Positions 32,767 to 44,206 of a stretch of DNA of 64,000 bases are shown here, one piece after another (within the stretch, counting starts at the first letter, position 1; each line of letters starts with the position of its first letter). The translations under genes were made by a program, and so were the position numbers. The stretch spans positions 124,001-188,000 of the forward strand of contig JAGTJM010000019.1 of assembly GCA_020747015.1 (NCBI GenBank), read 5' to 3'. The notes beneath the pieces were generated by a model, which worked only from the letters and a program-made list of their open reading frames with translations, ran no database searches and was not told where the DNA came from. Origin of the DNA: Pyrenochaeta sp. MPI-SDFR-AT-0127. Its lineage: Eukaryota; Ascomycota; Dothideomycetes; Pleosporales; Cucurbitariaceae.

Positions 32767-33624
32767 TCATGCAACGCTGGCTATCTCATCTCCATCTACT
32801 TGGGAACTCACATACAAGTATAGCCTCGAGAACTCCTCAACCAGGGTTTGTTCATCATCATCAAAATTTATCAGGTTCTCCGCTTCCTTCGCTTCCTCCA
32901 TCTCCTCTTCTCCTTGTGCACCTTCTTCATTGAGCCCCCATTGCGACCCTTCTTCGAAACTGTTCTCAGCACCCACGGAGGGCATGCCATTTCGTCTTGT
33001 CTGTATGACTCTGAAATTTGCACGTAGGCTTTCTTGCCTCCCCAATTGTCGATACGGCCCTTGGAGTTCATATGCCCACATGTATATTTGCTCTTCCTCG
33101 ATCTCGACCTCAAGATCAATCTCTTCCAACGCCAACATCCCCGCAAACGGCACGCCCATATCTCTGAGTTCCAGAAGTGGCCGAGAAGAATCCATTGGTT
33201 GGTCACTGTCGGAACGATGTTCGCTCCAAGTATCCTGATAGAAAAGCACATCTCGGCACATTGGGCAAGTATTCTTTTCCAATAACCACCTGGTCAAGCA
33301 CTTCCAGCAGAGTTTATGCCCACAATTAATGATTTCGATCATTCTGTTGCAATCTTTTGATGCATAGGAACTGGAACGGCGCATGTTGTACAAACGAGAT
33401 AATATGGCTTTGGTAGTGCTGCATGGGTTTCTCAGGTATGCTGACAATCGGCGCTGGGATTTCGGCACAGGAAACACCTCATAGCAAATATCACATCCTG
33501 GCTTGTGTGTTGCGCTAGGTTGGATACCCTTCTCGAGGAAGTCCATTTCCGAATAGTATGGCATGATGGCCGTATGTGGGATGTACGATATCAGAATCAG
33601 CGCAATGACTGTGAGAGAAAGCAA
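32767..33624 (-). CDS. RING-finger protein, putative E3 ubiquitin ligase
   Basis: A single-exon frame of up to 285 residues. The RING has its first Cys pair in CDICYEVF (about residue 44) and, after an insert of about 50 residues, CGHKLCWKC and CPMCRDVL, so all eight zinc ligands fit C-x2-C...C-x-H-x2-C-x2-C...C-x2-C. The loop between the first and second halves is unusually long. The C-terminal third is Glu-rich and may be disordered. The N-terminal 20 residues are hydrophobic (LSLTVIALILISYI); the true start may instead be Met21 (MPYYSEMDF). The next gene upstream on the same strand is another RING protein, so the two may be old tandem copies. Confidence 0.8.
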   Translation of the reverse strand: MLSLTVIALILISYIPHTAIMPYYSEMDFLEKGIQPSATHKPGCDICYEVFPVPKSQRRLSAYLRNPCSTTKAILSRLYNMRRSSSYASKDCNRMIEIINCGHKLCWKCLTRWLLEKNTCPMCRDVLFYQDTWSEHRSDSDQPMDSSRPLLELRDMGVPFAGMLALEEIDLEVEIEEEQIYMWAYELQGPYRQLGRQESLRANFRVIQTRRNGMPSVGAENSFEEGSQWGLNEEGAQGEEEMEEAKEAENLINFDDDEQTLVEEFSRLYLYVSSQVDGDEIASVA

Positions 33625-34048
33625 ATTTTATAGGCAGCAGAAGGACGACTATCGTGGTTCAGAAGCTTATTTAATGGTAATCAATAATTTGGTTGGTGAA
33701 TAACAGGCCCACGGTGATGGGCAAACCCGGTTATCCGATATGCAAGCCCGCTTTTCATGTTTTTGAGCATCATTCACTGGTCAACGTAGTTTCTTCCCTC
33801 TTCAATTCATTCGATATAACGTAGGGCACAAAATCTTCGCTGGAGTACCCCAGATCGGAAGAAACAGGTATCACGATTCTTGAACCACTTGCAATACTCG
33901 CAAAGCCAGTACGTTCTGAACAAGATGGCCATTTCAATTTGGACTCTAAGACTATTCCGAGACTTTGTATTCCCAGTCTGAATTTGAGTATGATTTGTAG
34001 TCTTTTCAGGTATATTCTGCCCAGTCGCCCATAGTCACGTCCACCAAT
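33625..34048. other. intergenic
   Basis: Short AT-rich spacer between the two RING genes, both on the minus strand. It should contain the promoter of the first. No frame or RNA gene seen. Confidence 0.6.
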
Positions 34049-34639
34049 TTACCCTGTAGATTTTGCGGCATCTACCTCCTCATTGAAGTCATCATCTTCT
34101 CCAAAGTCAATATCGTCATCGCTCTTTAGGAAGTCGTCGTCTGAAAACAAGGACTCGTCAATGCGAGCCAGTGTATCCTTCACGCTTGTGTTCGCTGTGT
34201 CTGCCGCATGAAGCTGGTGCAACCGTGGGTAATCTTGTTCTTGCCGAGCCACCAGGCGTGCTATTACTCTCATGATCCGAGAATTACCATATATCGGGCC
34301 TAGCGTGCGAAGGATGCTGTTGACATCCTGCTGTGTGATACGGTCATTCGTGGCTTGATAGAGCGGACGCCTGCAATCTGGGTAGGGGCAGGTGTTGCTA
34401 ATTTCAAGCCAGGCTTCGAGACATTCTCTGCCCAATATGTGACTGCAGGCAATGATACGGACCGCAGCGTGGAGCTTCGAAACTTGCCTGACCGTGTGGG
34501 AGTGATGGAGGTCTAGTAGCTCCCGACAGATCGAGCAATCTTGGGAGGCATGGGCTGAAGACGGTGTGATATGCTCCAGCCCTAGGCTAGCGAAAGCAAC
34601 CTTGCATGCGAAAACCGTCATGGCGACCGATTCTCTCAT
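34049..34639 (-). CDS. RING-like protein with altered zinc-ligand pattern
   Basis: A single-exon frame of 196 residues. The RING-like region has CSICREL (about residue 35), then CSHILGREC and CPYPDCRRPL. Relative to its neighbour, the fifth ligand position is Gly (C-x-H-x2-G-x2-C), and the last pair is spaced C-x3-C. The C-terminal 40 residues are very acidic (runs of Asp). Similar Gly-containing RING-like modules occur in other fungal proteins to my knowledge, so the fold may still form. The start could be Met1 or Met7. Function is unknown; an E3 ligase or protein-binding role is inference. An upstream minus-strand frame reaching 34907 is in another phase and is not joined. Confidence 0.65.
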   Translation of the reverse strand: MRESVAMTVFACKVAFASLGLEHITPSSAHASQDCSICRELLDLHHSHTVRQVSKLHAAVRIIACSHILGRECLEAWLEISNTCPYPDCRRPLYQATNDRITQQDVNSILRTLGPIYGNSRIMRVIARLVARQEQDYPRLHQLHAADTANTSVKDTLARIDESLFSDDDFLKSDDDIDFGEDDDFNEEVDAAKSTG

Positions 34640-36646
34640 GAATTTGGGCTAAAGTTGACTGTGGTATTGGTAAGATACTGGATAGGATTCTGGTTGTAGC
34701 TTGAGTGCAAGGTGCAGTGTGCGCAGCAGCAAACAAGAAAAGGCACGCAAGTGAGGTGAAATCGCGCACGATCTGCGTCAAAGAAGCACTATGAAACCAC
34801 TGGGGAAGCTTTCCAGGTAAGCTGGTGATATTTTGTCTAATGAAGGATGAGCAATCGCTGGCGCTCAATCTCATTGGGAGCGGACTATGATGCTGATCAT
34901 TCACCATGGTTCAGCCCCCAACCCGATGCAAGATACAGAGATAGCAGACATGCTCCGTGACAGAATAGTGATATGTATTCTGTTGCTTTACTGGGTTTGA
35001 AAATCATGACGCCTCAGGCGGAAGAAGTCCAAGGAGGGTCATGCTATTGCCTTATCGTCTGCTCAGTCTTCAACCTTTACCGGAGGATAGCTATGGATTC
35101 CAGCCAATTCTTTTGCATCACCCATGACAGGTGTTCACATTTTAATATTTGAAAATGATCTCTACCGTACAAGGAAGAGAGCGGCCACAGAGCATTGAGT
35201 TGTGGCATAGCAATAAGGTGTTCATGTGATCTATTCAAATCTGTAAAAATCCCATTATCGACACTCTCTACGTGTTTGTCGTGTAGAATGATGATAAACA
35301 CACGATAAAGAAGTTGTTTTAATCTCTTCGCCAGGTGAGGAAACCAGACCTTTGGGTAGCAGCAATTGGAATGAATGTAGCGGCTTCAATGCCTTCCGCT
35401 TGCTCAAGGACACTGCTTCCTGCAAGTAAGTCCTATGTGCTTTCGGGCATTCTGATAAGCTAAAATTTGCCAAATGGTGCAAAAAGTGCAGTCGAATGTG
35501 GGACTTCATAAGGAGTATCGGTCATCTACCTCGCTTTAGCAATGTCAAATGCGCCAGGCAGAAGAGAGCAGGCGTTCGGGTTGTGACAGTGGGAAAAGAC
35601 GTAGTGAGGACGGAACTGCGAAGGACATATGGAGAGAGGTCGGGAAAGAAGTCGAAGACTGGATACCAGCCCACGAAGACGACTGATGTTGTCTTCCTGG
35701 TTGGTATGTCTACACCCTTGTTTATGATTGTCGCTACCGGCACCGACCGCAGCAGGCATAGACTTCCCTAGCATTACCAGCTCTAATGCTAGTGGTGGAT
35801 CATCTGCATCCTGGGTCCCTGGTTTTCACCAACAAAACACATACTGGTCAAGTCCTGTAACTTCAATAATCCCTAATGTATGATAAACCTGATAGCAATA
35901 GGCACAAGGACCTACTAGGCTTTACCAGTGATCTTTCAAATGGATTCATGAGTGTCACCGTTCCATAAACAGAGGGATTTGAAGTCATAGTCTACCAACC
36001 CGAGGAACGTACAAGAGGGTGATTTGCCACATAAATAATACTTTGGAGATGCATTGTTTGATTCTGTATTATGTACAGCAAATTTTAGGTAACATTCCAG
36101 TAGGATTCTGTTTACAATGTATTTGAGCGGACAGGCGCCATAACAAAGTCATTCAGAATTGAGTGGAGTAAGAAGAGCATATAGGTCATTTATGAGCATT
36201 TTCTAGGTAAACCTACGTGAGCATGGTTGCGAAATTGGACTTCGAACGTTGGACATGACTTTCGCCTTTGTTTGCGAGGCTGTCAGTTTCTTATGTGAAG
36301 CAGTGGGCTCTTCAGGCATAAGTTTCAATTCTTTTGACCGGGCCGGCTTTTGTGGTGAAGGCTTATTTGGTCCTGGAGTAGGTTCTTGCGGAGGATTGGG
36401 CAATTGTGGATGTGTGAGCCCCAGACTCAAGCTTGGCAAAGGCAAGATCAGACCAAGCGCTTCTTCTTCTGAGGAGGAAGAGTAAGATGTCGGTATAGAG
36501 TGTCTCAACAATATGGACGAAGCGTTTTGAGCATATGTCGGAGCTCGAATTAGCGGAGGAGATGATGTGGAAATGAAATGACGGTCTGGTACACTTTATG
36601 TCTCTGGAGCTACGGTAACTGAACTATGAATGGGCATAATGGAGTT
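34640..36646. other. 2-kb stretch without a firm gene
   Basis: Mostly short frames. A minus-strand frame at 36203-36511 encodes a Pro/Ser-rich 102-residue stretch and may be a small gene or chance. Overlapping opposite-strand frames at about 35496-35774 show no domain. The 3' end of the membrane-glycoprotein gene lies just beyond this stretch. Confidence 0.5.
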
Positions 36647-38329
36647 TTAATTTGAAGCTGTTGCAAGGGCACCTGGAATTGTAGCTGAACAATCGAGAGG
36701 AATCAAAACAGACCGCTGGGCGGGTGAAGTGAGATCTGGCTTTGATGGTGGCTGTGAGGGTTTCTCCATCTCTTCGCCAGCTTGAGTCCTTGTTTCAGGG
36801 GAATTTTCCTTTGCTTTTATCTGCCGCTGTGATATCACAAGCTCTTCTTGGTGCACCCGGGTGACCACATCAGATATACCCTTCTCTGTATCAATTGCAA
36901 GCATGCAGTCCCTGTTCTTCTGGCTTCTGCGCTGATAACACCACATGAGTGTAGTAACGAGGCTTCTACACCGCACGATTCAGTACATTAAAAAGTTAGT
37001 GATGAGTTGCTGTGAAGCACAGCATAGATGTGTAGGGATTGAACCAGATAATAGATCCTTAGAATGATGTGAGCACTTACAGTAACAACGCTCCTGCGCC
37101 GGCCAGACCACCAATAAGCCCAATTCGCATCCTACGAGCCTTATTTATTTCTCTCTCAGGAACAAAGGAAGTAATAGTGCCACGTGGGAAACGAATTTTG
37201 AAGTGGCGCGATTCGGCGCCAGATGCCGGCGTAAAGAAATCTCCCGCCCTTAGCACCGATAAGGTAGGTGAAGGTTGTGTGATAGCAACTTTTGAATGAA
37301 TTTCTGATATGTATGGGGTTTTATTACCATACTCGCAGATCAAGCTACCATTTTTAAACGAATACTGACCACGAGACATGGCGTCTGGTTTGTTTTTCGA
37401 AGAGACGGCCAACATATCCTGGATCCACCAGTAAGAGGTAGACTCATTGCGCTCTTCAACTGAGTAGGATAACTTTAGACACCAACCAGTGTTGAAAATC
37501 GGCAGGTCGACACTCTGCCATATGCCAATATTGTCGTCCCGGATGTTGTGCGCGAAGACAGGGAACCCAATCTTTGGCTGACAATGTGACATCAGCTGGT
37601 CACGAGCATGAAATAAACGTTACAGAGGTTTCTATTTTCACGTACCTGTTCTCCAACCCAGGAAGTATTGAAGAATATCCTACTAGAAACGGCTGTTATC
37701 AGTTCCTTGTTGTAGTTTGAGACTTTCTCAGTGCTGTAGTAGACGATGGGTGCAGCTTTATGAAGCTGATTGATGGCGCCTTTCTGGCCGCTCCCCATGG
37801 AGTCGGTGATTTTTATTTTGCTGTGACCATACGTAGGAACACTCAGACTTTCGGTGATGGAATGATCATTCAAGCTGATATCTCGAAAGAGCCAAGTCTG
37901 CTGAAGTTGATTGATAGCTAGCATGTTGGAGATCCCAACCCAACACTGAATTCTTGCCATTGTCTTATCGTTGTTCAAGGTTTGGGTGATGCTGATCATA
38001 CTGGAAGAGCATGGACCAGTTTTGAAATTAATGGAGAGAGGAAAGGCCTCGCGACCTGCACAAGGCTCGGATAAAGAGGAAAGTGTGTCCATATACGGGG
38101 TACATTGAGAAGGAGTGACACTAACGACTGGAATGTGGGGACAGCGCTTGTTTCGGTTCTGGACATCGAATTCATCTCTGCAGGTAACTTCTCTCGGTTG
38201 ATGATATGGGATTGTGGCGTGCGAATCTACTGGGGATGGGACAGTGGTATTGCATGGGACGGACGGAGGAGACTGGTGAGCGGCTGACCAGACACTAAGA
38301 AAGACAAAGAAGCAAACGACTGACGACAT
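36647..38329 (-). CDS. single-pass membrane glycoprotein of unknown function
   Basis: Exons (minus strand) 38329-37646, 37577-37081 and 36965-36647, with introns of 68 and 115 nt, give 499 residues. A signal peptide (MSSVVCFFVFLSVWSAAH) leads an ectodomain of about 355 residues with nine Cys and several N-glycosylation sites. A transmembrane helix follows at about residues 378-400. It is split by the second intron and starts with the small-residue pattern GLIGGLAGAG, which would allow helix packing. The remaining 100 residues form a polar, Pro- and Lys-rich cytosolic tail. The layout is that of a type I cell-surface receptor or wall-associated protein. I recognise no family. That the second splice exactly rebuilds an uninterrupted transmembrane helix supports the model. 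Confidence 0.75.
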
Positions 38330-39029
38330 TTGGGGCTATAATACTCTCAGTGCGTTTTCCAAAAAGAGATTATTTTATGCACAATGCTTTGAGGTTGGTA
38401 GTGAAAAGGCTCTTGCGTAGGACTGAAGGGTAGAAATCTGTAGAAGTGATGCTTGGTGTGCAGTATCGAATAATTACACGTTGAAAGTTCTCCACGTACA
38501 ATGATATGGTTGTTCTCGCAGAATCACCGGGTGGGTGAAGAAGAGCAGAATAGAGGTAGCGATGCCTGTATTCTGACATCCTAAGCCGTCCGCCTTGCGG
38601 CTTCCCTCAACCACAATATGAAGGACAGGTAGCGTAGATTCTGGTATTAGATTCGCAGCGTGGAAAGAGCTTTCGTAGAGAGTGGTGTTGCAAACAGAAT
38701 TGACATCCCACACGTTCAGGCTCATTATTGGGTTGTCAACCAGTGGTAGGACGAGACCATGCTAGCCATCTCAGCTTGCCCCACATGTGACATGTGAGGA
38801 ATTGTATCGCTATAAGCACTTCATGTCATATTCAACAAGTTATGGGATATCTGTGTCGCCAATGTGCTCTTTGATGTGTGAGAAATGAAGTGGCCATATG
38901 CTATTCAGTTTGAGCTGTAACAAGCCGCGTATTGGAGATATAACCAGCACTTTGTGCTACTGATTACACCCATGCGCATATTACTCTCCCAGACGCAATT
39001 TGGCCACTAGTACCTCGGCCGTGCGGCTT
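38330..39029. other. intergenic
   Basis: Between the membrane-glycoprotein start and the mucin-like gene end. Two adjacent minus-strand frames (38370-38579 and 38474-38725) are short and unsupported. Nothing else seen. Confidence 0.55.
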
Positions 39030-41196
39030 TCACAGCCCTAACTCCCTGACTGTCCTGCGGCGTCTCTCAACCTCACCAAGCCTAACCAACGGTCCCAAGA
39101 TCTCGACCCCACCATCACCACAGCCGTCGGTCTTGACACAGATTCCACTATACGGAACGATTCCACAATTGCAATACTCTTTTACACAGGCACTTCCAAC
39201 TGGACATCCACCACTCCCAAAGGCAGAAGTCTGGCACTTAATTATGTTTGGGTCATCGCACTTGTAGTTGTTCTTGTCAAAGCAGATGCCATTGCCCTCT
39301 ACGGCGGCCGCACATGTACACTCGACTGTACCGTTTCTAGTGCCACACATTCTGTCCCACCCGCATCGCGAGTCACAAGGTGGGCTAGCGCAGACACCAT
39401 TTATGCAGTCTTTGCCAGCACCACATCTGTTACCACAGCGACCGCAGTGTTCGAGATCATTCTTAGTATCGCGACAACCTCCTTGACAGAGCTGAACCCC
39501 GGGTCCACCGCAAATTGGTGGAGTTGACGTAAGATTCTCTGTCGATGATGTTCCCGTTCTCGAGAGAGAGGAGGAAGATGTGATTTCAAGTGACGATGAC
39601 GTTTCAGTACTGCTCGCTGAAGAAGAAAAGCCAGAGTTGCTGGTTCTAGAGCTTGTAAAGTCAGAGGTTGAGGCCGTGCTGGTTTGCGCGGAAGAAGTAG
39701 TGACGTTGGATGAAGATGATAAGGCCGTGCTGGTGGACAAAATTGACAAAGTAGGTCTACTAGACGAAGAATGTATGCTGCTAGTAGCTCCAGATGTAGT
39801 GGTATTTCTAACTGTAGTTGATGAGGGAATGCTGTCAGACGAGTAGGTTGAGCTTCTAGATGAATTAGTTGAGCTGGAGAGGTCACTGGAAGTGATTCTT
39901 GAGGTGCTGCTGGAAGTAGAAGATTGTATGCTTGACGCATTCAACGAGCTACTCAGCGCAGTAGACGAAATATTGAAGATACTGGACTGGTGGCTTGTGG
40001 TGCTCAGTGTCTCACACGATGTGAGGTGACTTAAAGTTGTGGGAGGGCCTCTTGTAGTATTAGTCAGGCTTGAGGACGTTGGCAAACCGCTTGAGGTGCT
40101 GAATGTGCCATTCGAGGTCCATATTGCGCTGCTGGGAGCTGTGGAACTACTCGAAGAATTGTACCAGTGACGTTGAGTCGACGCGCCACTCGAAGATGAA
40201 CCAGACAGACTCGGAGTGCTCGAAACGTCATGAGACGTGCTGGACGAACTGGCCGACGTGGATGAGTGATTTATCGTTGTAAACGAATTACTATAAGTAT
40301 TGGGTGTGCTGCTTGCAGAAAACGAGCTACTTGAGACACTGTTGGACGTAGTGGATGCGCGAGTACTGGTGATTGAGGTCGCAGTACTAACCAATAGTGT
40401 GCTCGTAGTGCTAGTTGAGGTATCTACACTGGATAACAACGAGGATGAGCTTGCGGTGGTACCACTTGAAAATCTGTCCGTATGTGATGTTGTTATGAGA
40501 ATACGAGAGGATGTTGAAGTGATCTGTGTTGATGGGGCTGTTACAGAAAGACACGATGTGCCAGTCGTCAGAATATCAGTCAACGTAGCTGTTAGACTAG
40601 TGATTCTAGGCTGCAAGAAAATTTAGTTCATGCCTCCAGACAGTGGACCGTCTAACTCACTGTGCCAAGATATGTGATTTCCGACTGACTGATGCCTACA
40701 CAAGAGCAAGCGCTCACATAGTTCGTAGGTACGCACGCCGGTGTAGCGTACGGAGGGAAGAGACCATATAGAGTTGTCGTGAGCCAGTCAGTTGACGATA
40801 CTTGACGCACCTCTGCCTTCTTTGCAACTTGTGCGGATATGGCACGGATTTTGTCTTGCAGAAGCGATATCGTAGCGACCTCTGGAGGAGTGGGGCATAG
40901 TGTGGCAATGTTCGAGGTTGTCTTGGTCACCACTGTGACTGTGGTGCTGTAGCATGCACCTATTAGCTTCGAGTCGTATAGAGCTCTGAGTTCAGTACGG
41001 ACATTGGATGAACAATAACAGTGGTCGTCAAGTATGATTGACAATCGGTCACAGCCTCAACGACTCGAGGCAGGCTTTGGTCGCCCCAGACCGCGCGGTA
41101 GCAATCGTCTTCAGAGCATTGTAGCTGTCGGACGTCCAGAACCCCAGCAGTGACGATTGAGGACCAGTACAAAATAAAGAAAGCAGAGAGCATCAT
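39030..41196 (-). CDS. mucin-like secreted protein with C-terminal Cys-rich (Stig1-like) domain
   Basis: Proposed exons (minus strand) 41196-41003, 40946-40661 and 39030-40610, about 686 residues. The second intron (50 nt, GTGAGT...TTGCAG) is secure. The first (56 nt) needs a weak GTCCGT donor and is tentative. A signal peptide (MMLSAFFILYWSSIVTAG) precedes a fungal N-terminal module with paired Cys (CSEDDCYRAVWG, then TDCQSYLTTTV). About 360 residues are almost pure Ser/Thr, likely O-mannosylated. The last 165 residues contain 22 Cys, beginning with a C-x3-C...C-x2-C-x3-C unit around EHCGRCGNRCGAGKDC that resembles Stig1-type repeats. There is no hydrophobic C-terminus, so no GPI anchor is predicted, and it is probably secreted or wall-bound. 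The role is unknown; adhesion or surface masking is inference. Confidence 0.75.
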
Positions 41197-41811
41197 TTTG
41201 AGCTTCTTAGAATGAGTGGGCGTGCCTTGAGCCCGATGACCAAGAGCTCGAAACGAGGAGCGAACAAGCCAACTATATAAGTCACTTGTGCTTTAACATG
41301 TGCAAAGCTGTCAAAGACTTCTACGAGCAAAAGTTCCTCATCACTCTCCGGTAGCACACCCCACTCATGATGGGATACAATTGAAAGCCATTGGCGTTTT
41401 TGTAAAACCTTGCTCTGGCTACTTTGTGATCCGGAGGGTTCTTAGATAAGGGGTATGCGTCAGCGGGGCACAAAGGCTTGAGATTATGGAACGGCGATTG
41501 AGTCACTTTAATGCAGCGCATATAGTTCTGGGTATAGACAAAGTGCAGAAGAGATATACCTACTAGAATGCATCAGCCGGAAGTACCAAAGGAGGGATCA
41601 CAGCATGGCAGCGCCAATGCATCGTACCTTCAGTTGGGCCTACAGTGAGCCGCAATCCACGCGGAAAACTACGCTACAAAGGCTAGTAAACCACTTAAAA
41701 CATGCTGCTGCGCCGAGGTGACATGAGGAAAGAAGCTATACACAGATTTTTTTCAAAATTTTAGGAACCCAGCTTATGCAGGCCCAGTACCGTGAATGTG
41801 GGTTTTAGTGC
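41197..41811. other. intergenic
   Basis: Upstream region of the mucin-like gene. Only short frames, and nothing recognised. Confidence 0.55.
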
Positions 41812-42435
41812 TTAAGCTGAGGCACAAGGACTAGCTGTATTAGGCGGAGGCTGTCCTGATGTTGATATAATTATCACTTTTGGTTCTACATCGACGCTGA
41901 AGGATAGTCGTAAAGACTTGAACAAACTTTGGAAACAGGGCAATTGAGCTGCAAGATAGGAGGCTTGACTAGTTCTTTCAGTATGGTCTACTTGTAATAT
42001 GGGCTGATCGTCGGGATAATGAAAGGCCACGTCAGCTTCGCTGGAAATGAGGTATGGGGTACCATGGGCGCGATGGGATAAGTCTACGAGGTTTCCGATG
42101 CGCCGATGTTTGGGCCACCGCGTACAACCCCAAGATTTAGCAACAAAGAAGCCATAGTCGTCCGAGGGTTTGCGATACCGCATATCAAGACATTTTGTAT
42201 GAACGTGCTTGATGGCTGTATGGGAGACTACACGCCACGGATGTGCAGGTGCGACAGAATAAACGTCCTCGTACGACTTGTGACAAAGAAGTGAACCGAA
42301 GGGCTTAACTATATTGATGGCTTGGTTAATGTGGGGATGCCCTTCAACTTCTTCATACCACAGAATGCTGCTAAGAGAGGTTTTGGGGTTCCGAGTCTCG
42401 TAATCTCTTCTTTTGCATGACAAATCCAAATACAC
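41812..42435 (-). CDS. hypothetical protein
   Basis: An open frame of 207 codons without recognisable domain, signal peptide or membrane segment. It contains several aromatic and His residues and ends in a Pro/Ser-rich tail. An unseen upstream exon is possible. Because the surrounding 1.5 kb is otherwise empty and the frame is not overlapped by a better one, it may be real, but a chance frame or a degraded gene is equally likely. Confidence 0.3.
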   Translation of the reverse strand: MYLDLSCKRRDYETRNPKTSLSSILWYEEVEGHPHINQAINIVKPFGSLLCHKSYEDVYSVAPAHPWRVVSHTAIKHVHTKCLDMRYRKPSDDYGFFVAKSWGCTRWPKHRRIGNLVDLSHRAHGTPYLISSEADVAFHYPDDQPILQVDHTERTSQASYLAAQLPCFQSLFKSLRLSFSVDVEPKVIIISTSGQPPPNTASPCASA

Positions 42436-42710
42436 TTGACTCTACTGCATCAGGTGGGACCATCCAAAGCCGGCTGACAAAGTTGCATACGTTAAAGCAA
42501 TTGGGGCTGCTGCACTTCAAATCGGTTTAGTTAGAAGACTCTGAAATGGTATTTGATCTAGCCTGCTTGGACAGCCCATCCGTCGATATAGGTGTCATGC
42601 TAACCACTATTTTAAAGACAATAATCATATGGGTAATACGCGAACGTCAATAAGAGTTCGATGATCAGTCGCATCGTCAAATCAATGTACGTAGACAGTT
42701 GATTTGAACG

Positions 42711-44206
42711 TCAGGCTGGTGGAAGAAAGTTTGCAAACAGCATACCCTGAACCAAGGCATACATGATCATGCCGCGAATGATCCATTCATCTCGACTTGA
42801 AGTCTTCCGAGCCGACTCTGTCCTCTGCCTATCTAACAACCATGTAGCAATCATAACGTACCAACTCGGATAGGCGGACGCAATTCTATTGACAATTTGG
42901 ACATGAAAGCTAATAATTGCCGCGACAGCCAGCATCAGCTGTGGCAATGCTAACTCAGGAAGACTGTGGACTCCGGCGGACGGAGTGCTGGGCTTAAGAG
43001 TGTCACCTGTCTTAGGAGCATGACGCCCATACAATGGTTGTTGAATACAACTGCGGAGAACTGTTACACCTGACTTTAACAGGAGCCATAACATCGGCGT
43101 CGCCATTAAGAACAATGGTAGATTCGGTATGGTCCAATATCGGAATAGGCCTACGTTCCTAGACAGTGTTAAACGAGTCAGACGACGCGAACAGGCATTG
43201 CATACCAGTAGTGGCTTTGTACCCAAGAGTAAATACTCGGAATACTCTTCTTACACCATTCTCTAGAATGAGGTCCAACATCTCGGACACAAAACTCAGT
43301 GTATGCCAGGTATTGAGGCCCCACAAACCCGACAGCAACAAAAGAACCTGCCACACATGTGACAAGAACCCTTCTGAGATCTTGTGTACTCATCTGTGCC
43401 GATACAATACGGGGCAAATAGCTTGCAACGTCATACAGGAAGATCAAGCCGCTCAGCAAGCCATTGCTTCTCACCAAGGCCGCTAAACCAAAGACCAAGC
43501 CTGAAATTAACTTGTAAGTATCTTCTCGAAGGGGAGATCCCATAGCTCTAGCTGTGGCCTTGGCTTGCGTGTACTGCAGCATTCCGGTCAGATTGAGGAA
43601 GGAGAAGAAGGCCTCTGCGTACGGAGCCGAATAGAAAAGCGAAGCCGGAGTCAGAATATGCAGGACTGATGCAATAAAGGCGACCCGGCGTTGTCGCGGA
43701 TCCAGGATTATGGTCAAAAGGCGATACAGAACGAGCACAGAGAGGAGGTGGAAAACATGTGAGAGGACAACACCAGCCACAATGTAGCACTGCAATGGAC
43801 ATTCTAACCTGTTGGATGCATCTGGGTCTCTGTCAATGCTGAGCTAAGATAGTGGATAATGTCTCTCACATCGTCCTGCCAAGCCAAGAAAGTGTGCGTA
43901 TGTCCAGCTGAACGCCCACTCCTGCTCGTAAACGTGACCACGCTCAGCGGCTGTTACGAAATAGAAAGCATCCCATCGGAAGAGATTCAGGGTAAGACGA
44001 TCATGTCGGGGGAAGGTATCGATGTTCTGATGACGATGGCTGCTCTTGTCTATTGATATGAGGGCCGAAGTGTCATACCCAGGGCCCGGGCAAAAGGCTG
44101 CAAGCAAGAGCAACAAACTCTTCCAGGCGCAAAAGATGAGAACAAGTTGTTTCACGTAACTTATCTCCGAGAACCCGACGTTTTTCGTTTTCTCAAGAGC
44201 CGCCAT
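42711..44206 (-). CDS. GPI18: GPI mannosyltransferase 2 (PIG-V / GPI18 family)
   Basis: Exons (minus strand) 44206 to about 43870, about 43827-43206, and 43158-42711. The second intron (47 nt, GTATGC...GTCTAG) is secure because it rebuilds SHYWNVGLFRYW, a block conserved in PIG-V proteins. The first junction is tentative: the only usable frame-keeping splice gives a 42-nt intron (GTGAGA...ACAGAG), so the protein is about 468 residues. Visible family features are the N-terminal PGPGYDTSA, the catalytic-loop FRWDAFYFVTAAERGHVYEQEWAF with its conserved Arg-Trp-Asp, LTPASLFYSAPYAEAFFSFL, and many transmembrane helices. It adds the second mannose to the GPI precursor in the ER. It is head-to-head with RPL8, with 374 bp between the starts. 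Confidence 0.9.

Noticed and set aside
39580..40626. Plus-strand Val/Glu/Leu-rich frames opposite the mucin-like gene
   Set aside because: They are antisense shadows of the Ser/Thr repeat codons.
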